64,000 bases of DNA, taken from Tolypothrix tenuis PCC 7101. GTDB taxonomy: Bacteria; Cyanobacteriota; Cyanobacteriia; Cyanobacteriales; Nostocaceae. Position 1 is the stretch's first letter. Each line of letters starts with the position of its first letter. The position numbers and the translations under genes are program-made. The DNA lies in contig NZ_AP018248.1 in NCBI RefSeq assembly GCF_002368295.1, forward strand, positions 3,587,433 through 3,651,432, given 5' to 3'. This document shows positions 7,998-16,768 of the stretch, one piece after another. Under the pieces are notes generated by a model. The model did no database searches, was not told the DNA's origin, and was given only the letters and a program-made list of their open reading frames with translations.

Positions 7998-8228
7998 CTA
8001 GGTTAAATTACTTGCTTTCTTAACTACTTCCTTTAACTCTTCAAAGGAGATACTACCGTCTTTATCTCCATGCATAGCTAGCAATTCCTGGGGGCTACTG
8101 ACACCTGTTTCAGCCGAGATAATTGCACTTAAACCAGGGCTTAAAAAAAGCTCATTGATGGAGATTTTGCCATCTTGATCGATATCCAAGGTATTAAAAA
8201 GAGATTGAAGCTCTTGCTCGGTTGCCAT
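7998..8228 (-). CDS. Small two-EF-hand calcium-binding protein (CSE-like)
   Basis: This 76-residue acidic protein has two EF-hand loops: DIDQDGKISINE (about residues 14-25) and GDKDGSISFEEL (about 54-65). Both carry Asp/Glu ligands at the usual positions. Length and layout match the calcium sensor EF-hand (CSE) protein described in filamentous cyanobacteria, so a Ca2+-signalling role is likely. It has no signal peptide. It is a single gene between the CRISPR element and bioF, read toward the array. Ca2+ binding is secure by motif; orthology to CSE is inferred from memory of the family. Confidence 0.8.
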   Translation of the reverse strand: MATEQELQSLFNTLDIDQDGKISINELFLSPGLSAIISAETGVSSPQELLAMHGDKDGSISFEELKEVVKKASNLT

Positions 8229-8450
8229 GACTTTCTATTAGAATTAATTTTTAAATTTAATATGTAAAAATTAAATAAACTTATATCCTGAGACATAAAA
8301 ACGGGTATCGCTGGGGCTTAGAGGTTATTTATGAAAAACTTCACCCACAAGGGGATGGAGTTTTAGAGCATGGGAAAGGGCTTGCTCCCCCTGCTCCCTG
8401 CTCCCTTCCCCCCTGCCTCTTCCGATCATGGGTAAGAGTTTCCAATGCCT

Positions 8451-8478
8451 AATGCCCAATGCCCAATGCCCAATGCCC
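8451..8478. repeat. Heptanucleotide tandem repeat (AATGCCC)x4
   Basis: Four perfect AATGCCC units lie just beyond the bioF stop. The same unit recurs near 16735, 19845, 44050 and 61265. Confidence 0.9.
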
Positions 8479-8482
8479 AGAT

Positions 8483-9667
8483 TTAGATCCCCTGATTACG
8501 AATTACGAATTCTCCCAATGCTGCTACCAGCTGATCGATATGCGTTGCTTGATGGGTTGCCATTGCAGATATGCGGATGCGGCTGGTGGGGACTGTGGGG
8601 GGACGAATGGCTGGGGCAAAAATTCCCGCTTCTTGTAAAGACTTACCTACTGCTAATGCTGCGGCGGCGCTGGGCAATTGAAAACATAATATAGGTGATG
8701 CTGAAGGTAGTAATTTTAATTCAGCTACCTGTGCTTGCATTAGCTTTTTTAAATAATCGACATTTGCCCACAATTGAGTGCGGCGTTGTGGTTCTTGTTG
8801 TACTATCTCAATGGCGGCTAAGGCGGCGGCTGTGTCTGCGGGTGAAAGGGCTGTGGTGTAAATCCAAGTGGGGGCGCGATTGCGTAAAAAGTCAATTAAG
8901 GTGGCACTCCCGGCAACATATCCGCCTAAACTACCTAAAGCTTTACTCAATGTGCCAATTTGAATTAGTTGCTTCCCCGTACAACCAAAGTGTTCTACAC
9001 AGCCTGCACCAGTTTTACCTAGTACGCCAGTGGCGTGGGCTTCATCTACTAGCAGCATACAGCTAAATTCATCAGCTAAATCTAATAGTTCGGGTAAGGG
9101 ACATAAATCACCATCCATACTAAAAACGCTATCGGTGAGGATTAAACAGCGTCGGTAATTTTGTCTATTCTCAATTAACTGATTTCTTAAAGCTGTGACA
9201 TTACAGTGGGGATATTCAATTACTGCTGCACCACTGAGAATTGCGCCATTTTTCAGGCTGGAGTGATTGTACTGGTCTGAGAGAATTAAATCGCGCTTAC
9301 CTACCAAAGCTGCGATCGCACCTAAATTGGCTAAATACCCGGAGCTAAATACTATAGCATCTTCTGTTTGTTTTAAAGATGCGATCGCACTTTCTAATTG
9401 TCTATGTAATTCTCGATGTCCGCTAAGTAGTCGAGAACCTGTGCTTCCTGTGCCAAATTCTTGAGTAGCTGCAACCCCGGCTTTAATTAATCGCTGATCC
9501 CCTGCTAACCCTAAATAGTCATTGCTGGCAAAATTAATTACTTCTCGCCCCCCTAGTAACACAGTAGCACCGGGAGTTCCATTGATTGTTTGTACTGAGC
9601 GATACCAATCTGCCTTACGAATTGTTGTTAAAGACTGCTCTAGCCAAGCATAAGGATCTGTCGCCAT
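8483..9667 (-). CDS. bioF: 8-amino-7-oxononanoate synthase
   Basis: This PLP-dependent alpha-oxoamine synthase joins pimeloyl thioester and alanine in biotin synthesis. Visible signatures are NFASNDYLGLAG, GTGSTGSRLLSGHRELH, LVDEAHATGVLG and the PLP-lysine region TLSKALGSLGGYVAG. About 394 residues is the usual length. I take the ATG at 9667 (MATDPYAWLEQ) instead of a GTG nine bases upstream. It lies 23 bp downstream of ruvA and may be part of an spp-ruvA-bioF transcript. A role as another alpha-oxoamine synthase (for example a KBL-like enzyme) is less likely. Confidence 0.92.
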   Translation of the reverse strand: MATDPYAWLEQSLTTIRKADWYRSVQTINGTPGATVLLGGREVINFASNDYLGLAGDQRLIKAGVAATQEFGTGSTGSRLLSGHRELHRQLESAIASLKQTEDAIVFSSGYLANLGAIAALVGKRDLILSDQYNHSSLKNGAILSGAAVIEYPHCNVTALRNQLIENRQNYRRCLILTDSVFSMDGDLCPLPELLDLADEFSCMLLVDEAHATGVLGKTGAGCVEHFGCTGKQLIQIGTLSKALGSLGGYVAGSATLIDFLRNRAPTWIYTTALSPADTAAALAAIEIVQQEPQRRTQLWANVDYLKKLMQAQVAELKLLPSASPILCFQLPSAAAALAVGKSLQEAGIFAPAIRPPTVPTSRIRISAMATHQATHIDQLVAALGEFVIRNQGI

Positions 9668-9690
9668 ATTTAACACTCAGTACTTACAAT

Positions 9691-10326
9691 TTAGCACTCA
9701 GCTTGACTGCTCAGATGAGCGATCGCTTGTTTAATCCAGTCTTCCACATAAGCGTCTTTGGGCAGTCCAATGTCTTCGCCAACGACGTGCAAGGCGTGGC
9801 TAACTTCGTTGGGGGTATAGCCCAAAGCAAAGAGAGTCATTTGCACTTCTTCGAGAATACCTGGTGCTGGCCCGCCTGTGGCGACGAAGAAACCAGCTGA
9901 TTTGCGCCATTCGATCAGTTTGCTTTTCAGTTCCAAACAAATGCGTTCAGCGGTTTTCTTGCCAACACCAGGGGCTTGAATGAGAATTTGGATATTAGCA
10001 GCGATAATTGCTTGGACTAAATCGGGTAGTTCCAAGGTGTCTAATAAAGTAATTGCTAAGGCTGCACCAATACCACTGACGCTTTGCAAGTGGCGGAATA
10101 AGTCCCGTTCTGCTGGGGAAGCAAAGCCATACAACAGGGGTACTTCTTCCCGGACTTGGTAATGGGTAAAGATTTGTACCATTCCCCCCGACTCCGGCAA
10201 AGACTTAGTCAGTCGTTGGGGAATTTGCAAATCATACCCGATGTTATTAACCTCAAGGGTCAGAATAACGCGATTATTACCAATTGTTTGAACACCAGCT
10301 ACGATACCTTTGAGATAACTAATCAT
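9691..10326 (-). CDS. ruvA: Holliday junction branch-migration protein RuvA
   Basis: RuvA binds four-way junctions and loads the RuvB motor. The 211-residue protein starts MISYLKGIVAGVQ and shows the OB-fold N-terminus, the helix-hairpin-helix pair (SGIGAALAITLLD and PGVGKKTAERICLELK) and a C-terminal domain III (FALGYTPNEVSHAL). The frame is open further upstream, but the family N-terminus identifies the ATG at 10326. This ATG overlaps the stop of the phosphatase gene (ATGA), implying coupled translation. Confidence 0.96.
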   Translation of the reverse strand: MISYLKGIVAGVQTIGNNRVILTLEVNNIGYDLQIPQRLTKSLPESGGMVQIFTHYQVREEVPLLYGFASPAERDLFRHLQSVSGIGAALAITLLDTLELPDLVQAIIAANIQILIQAPGVGKKTAERICLELKSKLIEWRKSAGFFVATGGPAPGILEEVQMTLFALGYTPNEVSHALHVVGEDIGLPKDAYVEDWIKQAIAHLSSQAEC

Positions 10327-11072
10327 TCTAAAAATCCAAAATATTTTAGTCCTTCCAGAATGCCACCTGCACAAAAATCTTGTGCGAGGTAACGGTGATC
10401 AGCGGGATATTGATTGTGCCACTGAAGTAACTCAGGGCGCGCATTCCCGACAATAATTCCCCGTTCGTTGCCTACAGCGAATAAAGCAATATCGTTACCT
10501 GAATCGCCACAGACAACAGTTTGTTCGGCTGCAAATTTCCACTTTTGACGTAAAAATTGCATTGCCTGACCTTTATCGCTGGAAAGGGGAACAATGTCAA
10601 GATCAATTCCACTGCTGTAGATTAACTTTATCTGTAAATTATATTTTTGCAACTGTAGCTCAAGTTGCGATAAAATACCAGGTGCTACTGCTTGTTCTAA
10701 GAAAAAACTGACTTTAAAGGGACGCTGTTCGGAATCTGGTTGCAAAATTAACTCAGGATATTTTTCAGTTACCGATAATACTACATCCCGATCCCAACTC
10801 TGCGAGAGAATTTCTGACCAACTACTATCAGGGGTATCACTACCATCGAGGTAAATTTCCGTACCCACAGATAGCACGAGGGCATCTGGTTGCATTAAGT
10901 TTTTTTCAATTTGCAATTCTCGATATAATTTTGGCGATCGCCCAGTTGCATAGACAATTCTAGTACCGTATGCTTGGCGATGTTGCTCTAAGCGATCGCT
11001 TAATTCTACAAGTGCTTCATCATTGCCAACAAAGGTATGGTCTAAGTCAGTAACAAATAAAAAACGGCTCAC
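10323..11072 (-). CDS. spp: Sucrose-phosphate phosphatase
   Basis: This HAD-superfamily phosphatase of the Cof/SPP type releases sucrose from sucrose-6-phosphate in the cytosol, the last step of sucrose synthesis. The 249-residue protein has motif I VTDLDHTFVG (Asp9, Asp11), a TGRSPKLY motif II and the C-terminal CGDSGNDIALF metal-binding motif. Size equals that of cyanobacterial SPP. Its TGA overlaps the ruvA start. No sucrose-phosphate synthase lies nearby. Confidence 0.88.
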   Translation of the reverse strand: MSRFLFVTDLDHTFVGNDEALVELSDRLEQHRQAYGTRIVYATGRSPKLYRELQIEKNLMQPDALVLSVGTEIYLDGSDTPDSSWSEILSQSWDRDVVLSVTEKYPELILQPDSEQRPFKVSFFLEQAVAPGILSQLELQLQKYNLQIKLIYSSGIDLDIVPLSSDKGQAMQFLRQKWKFAAEQTVVCGDSGNDIALFAVGNERGIIVGNARPELLQWHNQYPADHRYLAQDFCAGGILEGLKYFGFLE

Positions 11073-11201
11073 AGCAACTCCTTAGGTTAGATTTTCCACC
11101 AACAACTAAGCTAAAACATAAGGGACTGTGAAAGAAAAAAATATCTATCGTTTTCCGTACTTTTGGCGCTGATGTGGGATGCGTTACTTCCACGCCAAAT
11201 T

Positions 11202-11234
11202 AGATCCCCGACTTTTTGAAAAAGTCGGGGATCT
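11202..11234. repeat. Interspersed palindrome (AGATCCCCGACTTT type)
   Basis: AGATCCCCGACTTTTT is followed by its inverse around a one-base centre. A relative with AGAACCCCGACT arms is at 39908-39940. These are likely REP-like hairpins. Confidence 0.85.
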
Positions 11235-11262
11235 GGGCTAAGACGCAATACGGTTTAAATGT

Positions 11263-11292
11263 AGGATGCGTTAGCGATTAGCGTAACGCATC
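11263..11292. repeat. Interspersed hairpin, GGATGCGTTA/TAACGCATCC type
   Basis: The 10-bp arms are exact inverse copies around GCGATTAGCG. Variants of this hairpin family recur through the window (28038, 28133, 30908, 34494, 39847, 46759). Confidence 0.85.
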
Positions 11293-11397
11293 CAGCCTCT
11301 GTTATGAATTTTTCGCCATGATTTTGGGATTATGCAGACGCGATGAATCGGTTGAGCAGACGCGATGAATCGCGTCTCTACAAGATTTAAACGTCAA

Positions 11398-12909
11398 CTA
11401 TCCTAAAAACAACTTGTAGGCGGGGTTCTTGTTTTCATCCCAATACTGATATCCGAGGGTATCTAAAAATGCTTGCCACTCTGCCATCTCTTGCGGTGGG
11501 ACTTGGATACCAACAACAATTTTTCCGTAGTCTGCGCCATTATTGCGGTAGTGGAACATACTAATATTCCAGTTGGGACTCATGGAACCGACGAATTTCA
11601 TTAACGCCCCTGGGCGTTCGGGGAATTCAAAGCGGTAGAGTAATTCATGTTCTGCTAAGGGTGAATGTCCGCCAACCATGTGGCGCAGATGCAGCTTTGT
11701 CAGTTCGTCGTCGGTGAGGTCGAGGGTTTCAAAGCCGCAACTCTCAATAGTTTCTCGCATCTTAACTGCATCGGCGCGGTTTTGAACTTGCAAGCCGACA
11801 AAAATATGTGCTTCTTGGGCGCTGGCAATGCGATAGTTAAACTCAGTTAAATTACGATTGCCGATACATTCACAAAATTTCCGCAGACTTCCCCGTTCTT
11901 CGGGAATGGTAACGGCAAAAATGGCTTCCCGACGTTCCCCCAGTTCGGCGCGTTCAGCCACAAAGCGCAAGCGGTCGAAGTTCATGTTCGCACCGCAAGC
12001 GACAGCGACTAAGGTTTGTCCCTCGATTTGTTCGCGTTCCGCGTAGGCTTTAGCAGCTGCGATCGCCAATGCTCCTGCTGGTTCTAAAATGGAACGGGTA
12101 TCTTCAAATACATCTTTAATAGCGGCGCAAGTATCATCTGTATCTACCAAGATGATTTCATCTACATATTGCTGACACAGGTGAAAAGTTTCCTCCCCGA
12201 CTTCCCGCACTGCTACGCCATCAGCAAATAAACCCACCTGAGATAATCTCACCCGATGTCCAGCTTTCAGCGATTGACTCATCGCATCTGCATCCACTGG
12301 TTCCACACCAATTATCTTGATTTCTGGACGCAACCGCTTTACATAAGCCGCAATCCCCGCAATTAATCCGCCACCACCAATGGCCACAAAAATAGCATGG
12401 ATGGGTTGCTGATATTGCCGTAAAATTTCCATACCGATGGTTCCCTGTCCGGCTATGACATCGGGATCATCAAAGGGGTGAATGAAGGTAAGCCCCTTTT
12501 CGGCTTCTAGTTGTCGCGCATAGGCATAAGCATCATCATAGGTATTACCATGCAATACCACGTGTCCACCCCTAGCTTTGACTGCATCCACCTTTACCTG
12601 GGGTGTGGTTACAGGCATCACAATAATTGCTTGCGTTCCCAAGCGACTGGCAGATAAAGCGACACCTTGGGCATGGTTACCAGCAGACGCAGCAATTACA
12701 CCTTGCTGTAATAAATCTGGTGGCAGGTTTACCATCTTGTTATAAGCGCCACGCAGCTTAAAAGAAAATACTGATTGCATATCTTCCCGCTTCAGCAATA
12801 GCTTATTGTTCAGTCTGCGTGAAAGATTCGGTGCATACTCTAAAGGTGTTTCCTGGGCAACATCATATACACGGGCAGTGAGAATTTGAACCAGGTAGTC
12901 ACAATACAT
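11398..12909 (-). CDS. ilvA: Threonine ammonia-lyase (biosynthetic threonine dehydratase)
   Basis: This PLP enzyme deaminates threonine to 2-oxobutanoate, the first committed step to isoleucine. The 503-residue protein has the PLP-lysine motif SVFSFKLRGAYNKM, the SAGNHAQGVA phosphate loop, the glycine-rich AIGGGGLIAGIA motif, and two C-terminal ACT-like regulatory domains (about 325-503, for example EERGSLRKFCECI and PERPGALMKFVGSM). The two-ACT architecture is that of the isoleucine-inhibited enzyme. I chose the ATG at 12909 (MYCDYLVQILTARVYDVAQ) over an upstream TTG. It appears monocistronic. Confidence 0.95.
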   Translation of the reverse strand: MYCDYLVQILTARVYDVAQETPLEYAPNLSRRLNNKLLLKREDMQSVFSFKLRGAYNKMVNLPPDLLQQGVIAASAGNHAQGVALSASRLGTQAIIVMPVTTPQVKVDAVKARGGHVVLHGNTYDDAYAYARQLEAEKGLTFIHPFDDPDVIAGQGTIGMEILRQYQQPIHAIFVAIGGGGLIAGIAAYVKRLRPEIKIIGVEPVDADAMSQSLKAGHRVRLSQVGLFADGVAVREVGEETFHLCQQYVDEIILVDTDDTCAAIKDVFEDTRSILEPAGALAIAAAKAYAEREQIEGQTLVAVACGANMNFDRLRFVAERAELGERREAIFAVTIPEERGSLRKFCECIGNRNLTEFNYRIASAQEAHIFVGLQVQNRADAVKMRETIESCGFETLDLTDDELTKLHLRHMVGGHSPLAEHELLYRFEFPERPGALMKFVGSMSPNWNISMFHYRNNGADYGKIVVGIQVPPQEMAEWQAFLDTLGYQYWDENKNPAYKLFLG

Positions 12910-12960
12910 GAGCGTCAAGGGGGTAGCAGATGCCGGATGGAGAATAATTGTACGCTACTT

Positions 12961-13005
12961 TTGGGGATTGGGGATTAGGTAATTGGTAATGGGTAATTGG
13001 TAATT
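12961..13005. repeat. Low-complexity tandem repeats upstream of ilvA
   Basis: TTGGGGA and GGTAATT/GGTAATG units in tandem, similar to the repeats at 44090-44140 and 61310-61330. Confidence 0.75.
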
Positions 13006-13100
13006 AGCTTTGGTGGTAAGTGTTTGATAGCTGTGAATGAATTAGGACTTATGCCTATTGAAACCAAGAATGCGATAAATGGGTAGGGGCAAGGCAATGC

Positions 13101-13264
13101 TCATTGGTGTCAACTTAAGCTAAAAGCTATATAGGGCGGGCTTTGTACAAATACCTCGCGCCCTCATCCCCTAACCCCTTCTCCCCCGGGAGAAGGGGAA
13201 CTAAATCTCTTGCTCCCCCAGGGGAAGGGAAATTAAATCTCTTGCACCCCTCTCCCACTGGGAG
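13101..13264 (+). mobile_element. Palindromic element B, copy 2, left part
   Basis: Starts near CATTGGTGTCAACTTAAGC and matches 5991-6110 closely (AAAAGCTATATAGGGCGGGC, then the C-rich arms). The right part is 14888-14960. It is flanked by GGCAATGC on both sides (13093-13100 and 14961-14968), a probable 8-bp target duplication. The IS4 insertion splits it at the tip of its CCCCTCTCCCACTGGGAGAGGGG-type hairpin. Confidence 0.8.
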
Positions 13265-14887
13265 CTATCCATTAGTCACATCTTTCTTAACAAAGCTGAA
13301 AGCCATTTATAGGAGTAATTTCACGTTGAGGATTCTTAGCTGTGGTTGACAGAGTGAGAAAAATATGTATCCATATGGATTGTTGTTGACATACCCTTGC
13401 GGATTTTGTTGATTTGGCTAGTGGGTTAGCCGGGCTAATTTCCAAGTAGCAGCGATATCATGTAATCGTCGCAATCCACGCCAAATAGTCTTAACTCCAG
13501 GTTCGCCATCGCTTTTGCGCCCTAAAAAACCACCGAGAGTGGCAATCATACGTACAGCTTCTCTAAGAGTTGGTGGCTTTTGAGGTGGAATCGGATTTTT
13601 AGTAAAATGTACGCATAACGACTGCCATTCAAATATCTCTAAAACAGTTTCACAACTAATATCTGGATTATGTCTGGCTTCGTAAGTGAGCCATAATAAA
13701 CGCCAAGCGACAATTGAATATGTAGCTAATGCCATATTGATTCGCTTTGCAGTTTCGAGTTGTAATTCTTCGATTTGACAACCGCTTTTTAAAGCATAGT
13801 GGTAGCGTTCAATTAACCAACGATAGGTATACCATTTGACGCAACGTATGGCGGCGGAAAAATTCTTAATTTCTAGGGTCGTTAATAATAGCCAACTAAT
13901 CGGGCTAACACCTACTGGTGGATTTTCTTCTTCTGCTAAAATCACCTGTAATTTTACTGGTTTAAGTTGTGAACGTGCTATGTGATGCCGTGGTACATCT
14001 ACTTCAAATGTTGCATATTTAATGATTAGTTTTGCAGTTCTAGCTGCCGCTTCTGGATTACGTTTTACTTCTACTAATAATGTTCCCCCTACTGAGGTAG
14101 CACGGATTGCTTGATGTAAATACTTGGCTGTGTGATTGACTTTTCTATTGTGGGTTCCCCGGATGAGTAAATGTGAATTTCTCGGGCGTTGTTTCCGAAA
14201 TAAGTCAAATATATCAGCTTCGGAATCTCCCATAGTGACAACTGTTGTTTCTGTGGGCACAAACTCTTGTGTTCTCTCTAATCCATCTAACCATCTTTGA
14301 CTTTCTTTTTCTTGTATTTGTCGTTGACGGCGTTTTTTCGCTATTCCTAAATCTTCTATATCTCTTGTCCAAACTTGTTGATTAATGATTCCCAGTGGTA
14401 CTCCGTTTGTACTGGCTGCAAACGCTGTATGTACTTTTAATCCCAAGCTTTTTCTATGATCTAGATAACCAATTCCTCTTGTCGCTGGATGTTTTGTCAA
14501 ATCTATATTTGTTGTATCCTGAATCATCAACACTGTCTCATGTTCTTTGATTCTAGAGACTGTACTTTTGATATGGGCATTCCTAATATCATCTGCTTCA
14601 AAGTATGGTGAATTCCAAAAATCATACGCTGCTGTGGTTGCTGCTACATTTCCACAAGCTTGCGGTATGCTCGCACTAGGTTGTGCTGCTAAATCTTCCA
14701 CTATCCTTATTAAACGTTTATTTCTTCTTGCATCTCCTAAGTCTGCTTGTCTCAATTCTTCTGATGCCCACTTTTCCATCTTCCATTACCCGTTTTTACT
14801 TCCCATGACAAAACTATACCTACTCAGCTTTCTAGCTATTTTTAAGTAAATTGTAGTTTTGTTGAGAAAGATCCGGGTAATGGATAG
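13265..14887 (-). mobile_element. IS4-family (IS50-like) insertion sequence
   Basis: A 1623-bp element with imperfect terminal inverted repeats: left CTATCCATTA, then ATCTTTCT and AACAAA; right the inverse, ending TAATGGATAG. It is flanked by the 9-bp duplication CACTGGGAG (13256-13264 and 14888-14896). A 9-bp duplication is the IS50/Tn5 habit. One complete transposase gene fills it. It looks intact and potentially active. Confidence 0.9.
13418..14779 (-). CDS. IS4-family transposase (IS50/Tn5-like)
   Basis: A 453-residue cut-and-paste transposase. The N-terminus (MEKWASEELRQADLGDARRNKRL...ACGNVAATTAAYDFWN) is the Tn5-type DNA-binding domain. DDE residues are visible in LMIQDTTNID and VVTMGDSEADIFDLF. 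The IS4 signature Y-x2-R-x3-E-x6-K is exact (Y at the start of YTYRWLIERYHYALK, about residue 315). No frameshift is seen. It sits inside inverted repeats with a target duplication, so it probably mobilises its own element. Confidence 0.95.
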   Translation of the reverse strand: MEKWASEELRQADLGDARRNKRLIRIVEDLAAQPSASIPQACGNVAATTAAYDFWNSPYFEADDIRNAHIKSTVSRIKEHETVLMIQDTTNIDLTKHPATRGIGYLDHRKSLGLKVHTAFAASTNGVPLGIINQQVWTRDIEDLGIAKKRRQRQIQEKESQRWLDGLERTQEFVPTETTVVTMGDSEADIFDLFRKQRPRNSHLLIRGTHNRKVNHTAKYLHQAIRATSVGGTLLVEVKRNPEAAARTAKLIIKYATFEVDVPRHHIARSQLKPVKLQVILAEEENPPVGVSPISWLLLTTLEIKNFSAAIRCVKWYTYRWLIERYHYALKSGCQIEELQLETAKRINMALATYSIVAWRLLWLTYEARHNPDISCETVLEIFEWQSLCVHFTKNPIPPQKPPTLREAVRMIATLGGFLGRKSDGEPGVKTIWRGLRRLHDIAATWKLARLTH

Positions 14888-14960
14888 CACTGGGAGAGGG
14901 GCTGGGGGTGAGGGCGAAACCTTGCAACCAAGAGGGTTTCACGTTAAGTTGACACCAATA
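14888..14960 (+). mobile_element. Palindromic element B, copy 2, right part
   Basis: Starts with the duplicated CACTGGGAG and ends TTAAGTTGACACCAATA, the inverse of the left end at 13101. GGGTTTCACGTTAAGTTGAC is shared with 7938-7957 beside the CRISPR element. Confidence 0.8.
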
Positions 14961-15279
14961 GGCAATGCCGTGTCCTCTACAATCAATATATATATTGATG
15001 TGTCGCAAACATTAAGTCATACCATTTTGAAAAAGAACGCGACAGATGGGTTGGTAGGGGCACGGCATCCACAATTTTGTGGTATACCAAATTATCTTAC
15101 TGGTGCCGTGCCCCTACAAAGACTTTATTTGTCCCAAACATTATTTAAATTGGTATCAGTCAGTGGAAATCAACCCAACTATATTAAAAACATAAATCGG
15201 CTTGAAATCCTTACCAATGACAAATGACCAAGGACTAATGACAGCCTCAGCCAGTTACCTTTAATTTCGCGATAAATAT
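14961..15279. other. Intergenic region with a long hairpin
   Basis: Holds inverted repeats GTAGGGGCACGGCA (15054-15067) and TGCCGTGCCCCTAC (15104-15117). An open frame of 122 codons (14859-15227) is composed of repeat DNA and is not called as a gene. Confidence 0.6.
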
Positions 15280-15567
15280 TTAAAGTGGTATACAGCAAGG
15301 AACCACAATACATCCACCCTCAGCTTTGGTTTGGAGAGTTTGCGCTGCTATTTTACATGATTGAAATCGCTGGGGAACTGTTTTGATAGCTGTCATCAAG
15401 TCTTGATTAATTAGAATGTGCTTTACGTAGTCTGAGCAAGATTCGCCTCCATATAGCAAGCGATGGGGACAGGAGAAACCTTTGCGCGGGGAAAGATGTT
15501 TTTGATATATATTCAAAGATGCGATCGCAGCTTTGGTAGCCACAGTTTCCATCGTACTAACTGCCAT
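15280..15567 (-). CDS. yidD: YidD-family membrane insertion efficiency factor
   Basis: This 95-residue protein has the family core IYQKHLSPRKGFSCPHRLLYGGESCSDYVKHIL, in which the SP and paired Cys positions match YidD (Y-Q-x2-I/L-S-P, C-x-hydrophobic-C). YidD helps YidC-dependent insertion at the inner face of the membrane. The cyanobacterial version is somewhat divergent and has extra cysteines near the C-terminus (CKIA, GGCIVVPCC). Starts at 15567 or 15552 (METVATKAA) are both possible. It is not next to rnpA/yidC here. Confidence 0.75.
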   Translation of the reverse strand: MAVSTMETVATKAAIASLNIYQKHLSPRKGFSCPHRLLYGGESCSDYVKHILINQDLMTAIKTVPQRFQSCKIAAQTLQTKAEGGCIVVPCCIPL

Positions 15568-15661
15568 AAAACAAGCCGAATCAGAAACTACGATTTAATC
15601 TTGTACTCCAGTTAGCAATGATAACTCTATCAAAAGGCCTAACTTCAAAATTCCTGAGAGG

Positions 15662-15766
15662 CGGGGGAAAGGGTAAGGGGTAAAGGGGAAAGGTTTAAAA
15701 CCCTTCCCCTTTCACCTTTTCCCCAAAACCAATTTTAATTTCAAAACGCTTAACCGAGTAGTATTG
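15662..15766. mobile_element. Miniature palindromic element C, partial copy 2
   Basis: Shares the hairpin (GGGTAAGGGGTAAAGGGG...CCCCTTTCACCTTTTCCCC) and the right end CTTAACCGAGTAGTATTG with 6214-6339. The left inverted end is missing. Confidence 0.65.
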
Positions 15767-15791
15767 ACCCATTAACCAACTCTCAAAACCA

Positions 15792-16625
15792 ATGATACCA
15801 GCAATCATTGCCTTTCTCATTATTGGCATAGTTATCACCGCAATTTTAATCAGTCCCCTGTTAATTAAACAGCACCGTAAACGTTTAAAATCTCGTCCTT
15901 TCCCACCTCTATGGAATGCCATTATTGAAAATAATCTGCCGATTTATCTCCAACTTTCACCCCCAGAACGCAGACGGCTACAAGGACATATTCAAGTCTT
16001 CTTAACCGAAAAGCAATTCATTGGCTGTAAAGGATTACAAGTCACAGAAGAAATGAAATTAACTATTGCATCTGTGGCTTGTTTGCTATTACTGAATGAA
16101 CGAGGTGAATACTTCTCAAAATTGCGTTCAATTTTAGTTTATCCCAGCGCTTATTTAGTAACTGAAACCGTCGCGACTGGAGAGTATGTAGTCGAAGAAA
16201 GGCGAGAAGCTAGATTAGGTGAGTCTTGGAGTCGCGATCAAGTTGTACTTTCTTGGGAACAGGTGGAGCAAGACACGCAAAACTGGCAAGATGGACATAA
16301 TGTAGTGCTGCATGAATTTGCCCATCAATTAGATCAAGAAGATGGTAATTCCCAAGGTGTACCTATTTTACCGAATAAATCAGATTATCCAATTTGGGCG
16401 CAGGTAATGACAGCAGAATATCAACAACTCTGCAATGATGTGCAGCAAGGCGTGAAAACTGTAATTAATAGCTATGGTGCAACAAATCCCGCTGAATTTT
16501 TCGCCGTCGCCACAGAAACCTTTTTTGAGAAGCCTCAACAGTTGTTACATCAGCATCCGCGATTGTATGAGTTACTGCAACGTTACTATCAAGTTAATCC
16601 TCGGCAATGGGGATTTAAGGACTGA
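15792..16625 (+). CDS. MtfA-like zinc-dependent peptidase, membrane-anchored
   Basis: This 277-residue protein has one N-terminal membrane segment (about 2-24) followed by an M90/MtfA-type domain. The zinc motif is HEFAHQLD (His174, Glu175, His178), with a likely third ligand Glu235 in PAEFFAVATE. MtfA in enterobacteria binds the regulator Mlc and has aminopeptidase activity; the cyanobacterial target is unknown. The added membrane anchor differs from the soluble E. coli protein. It stands alone on the plus strand. Confidence 0.85.
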   Translation: MIPAIIAFLIIGIVITAILISPLLIKQHRKRLKSRPFPPLWNAIIENNLPIYLQLSPPERRRLQGHIQVFLTEKQFIGCKGLQVTEEMKLTIASVACLLLLNERGEYFSKLRSILVYPSAYLVTETVATGEYVVEERREARLGESWSRDQVVLSWEQVEQDTQNWQDGHNVVLHEFAHQLDQEDGNSQGVPILPNKSDYPIWAQVMTAEYQQLCNDVQQGVKTVINSYGATNPAEFFAVATETFFEKPQQLLHQHPRLYELLQRYYQVNPRQWGFKD

Positions 16626-16641
16626 TAAATAAAGATTTAAG

Positions 16642-16726
16642 GTAGGGTGTTTTATTGCTGAGGGTACGGCACATTAAACATTTGATATTGCGTCGGTGCG
16701 TTGCGCTGCGCGACAACACACCCTAC
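16642..16726. repeat. Hairpin repeat, GTAGGGTGT...ACACCCTAC type
   Basis: Inverted GTAGGGTGT and ACACCCTAC ends enclose GGTGCGTTGCGCTGCGCGACAAC, as in the repeat at 34494-34578. It lies between two convergent genes. Confidence 0.8.
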
Positions 16727-16768
16727 ATTTACTATGCCCAATGCCCAATGCCCCATTCCCTATTTTCG

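Larger units (their letters stand above)
11073..11397. other. Intergenic region with two hairpin repeats
   Basis: Contains a perfect 33-bp palindrome (11202-11234) and a GGATGCGTTA...TAACGCATCC hairpin (11263-11292). Near 11330-11375 GCAGACGCGATGAATCG is repeated. No gene is seen. Confidence 0.6.

Noticed and set aside
14859..15227. 122-codon open frame after the IS4 element
   Set aside because: It crosses the IS end, element B and a hairpin repeat, so it is translated repeat DNA.
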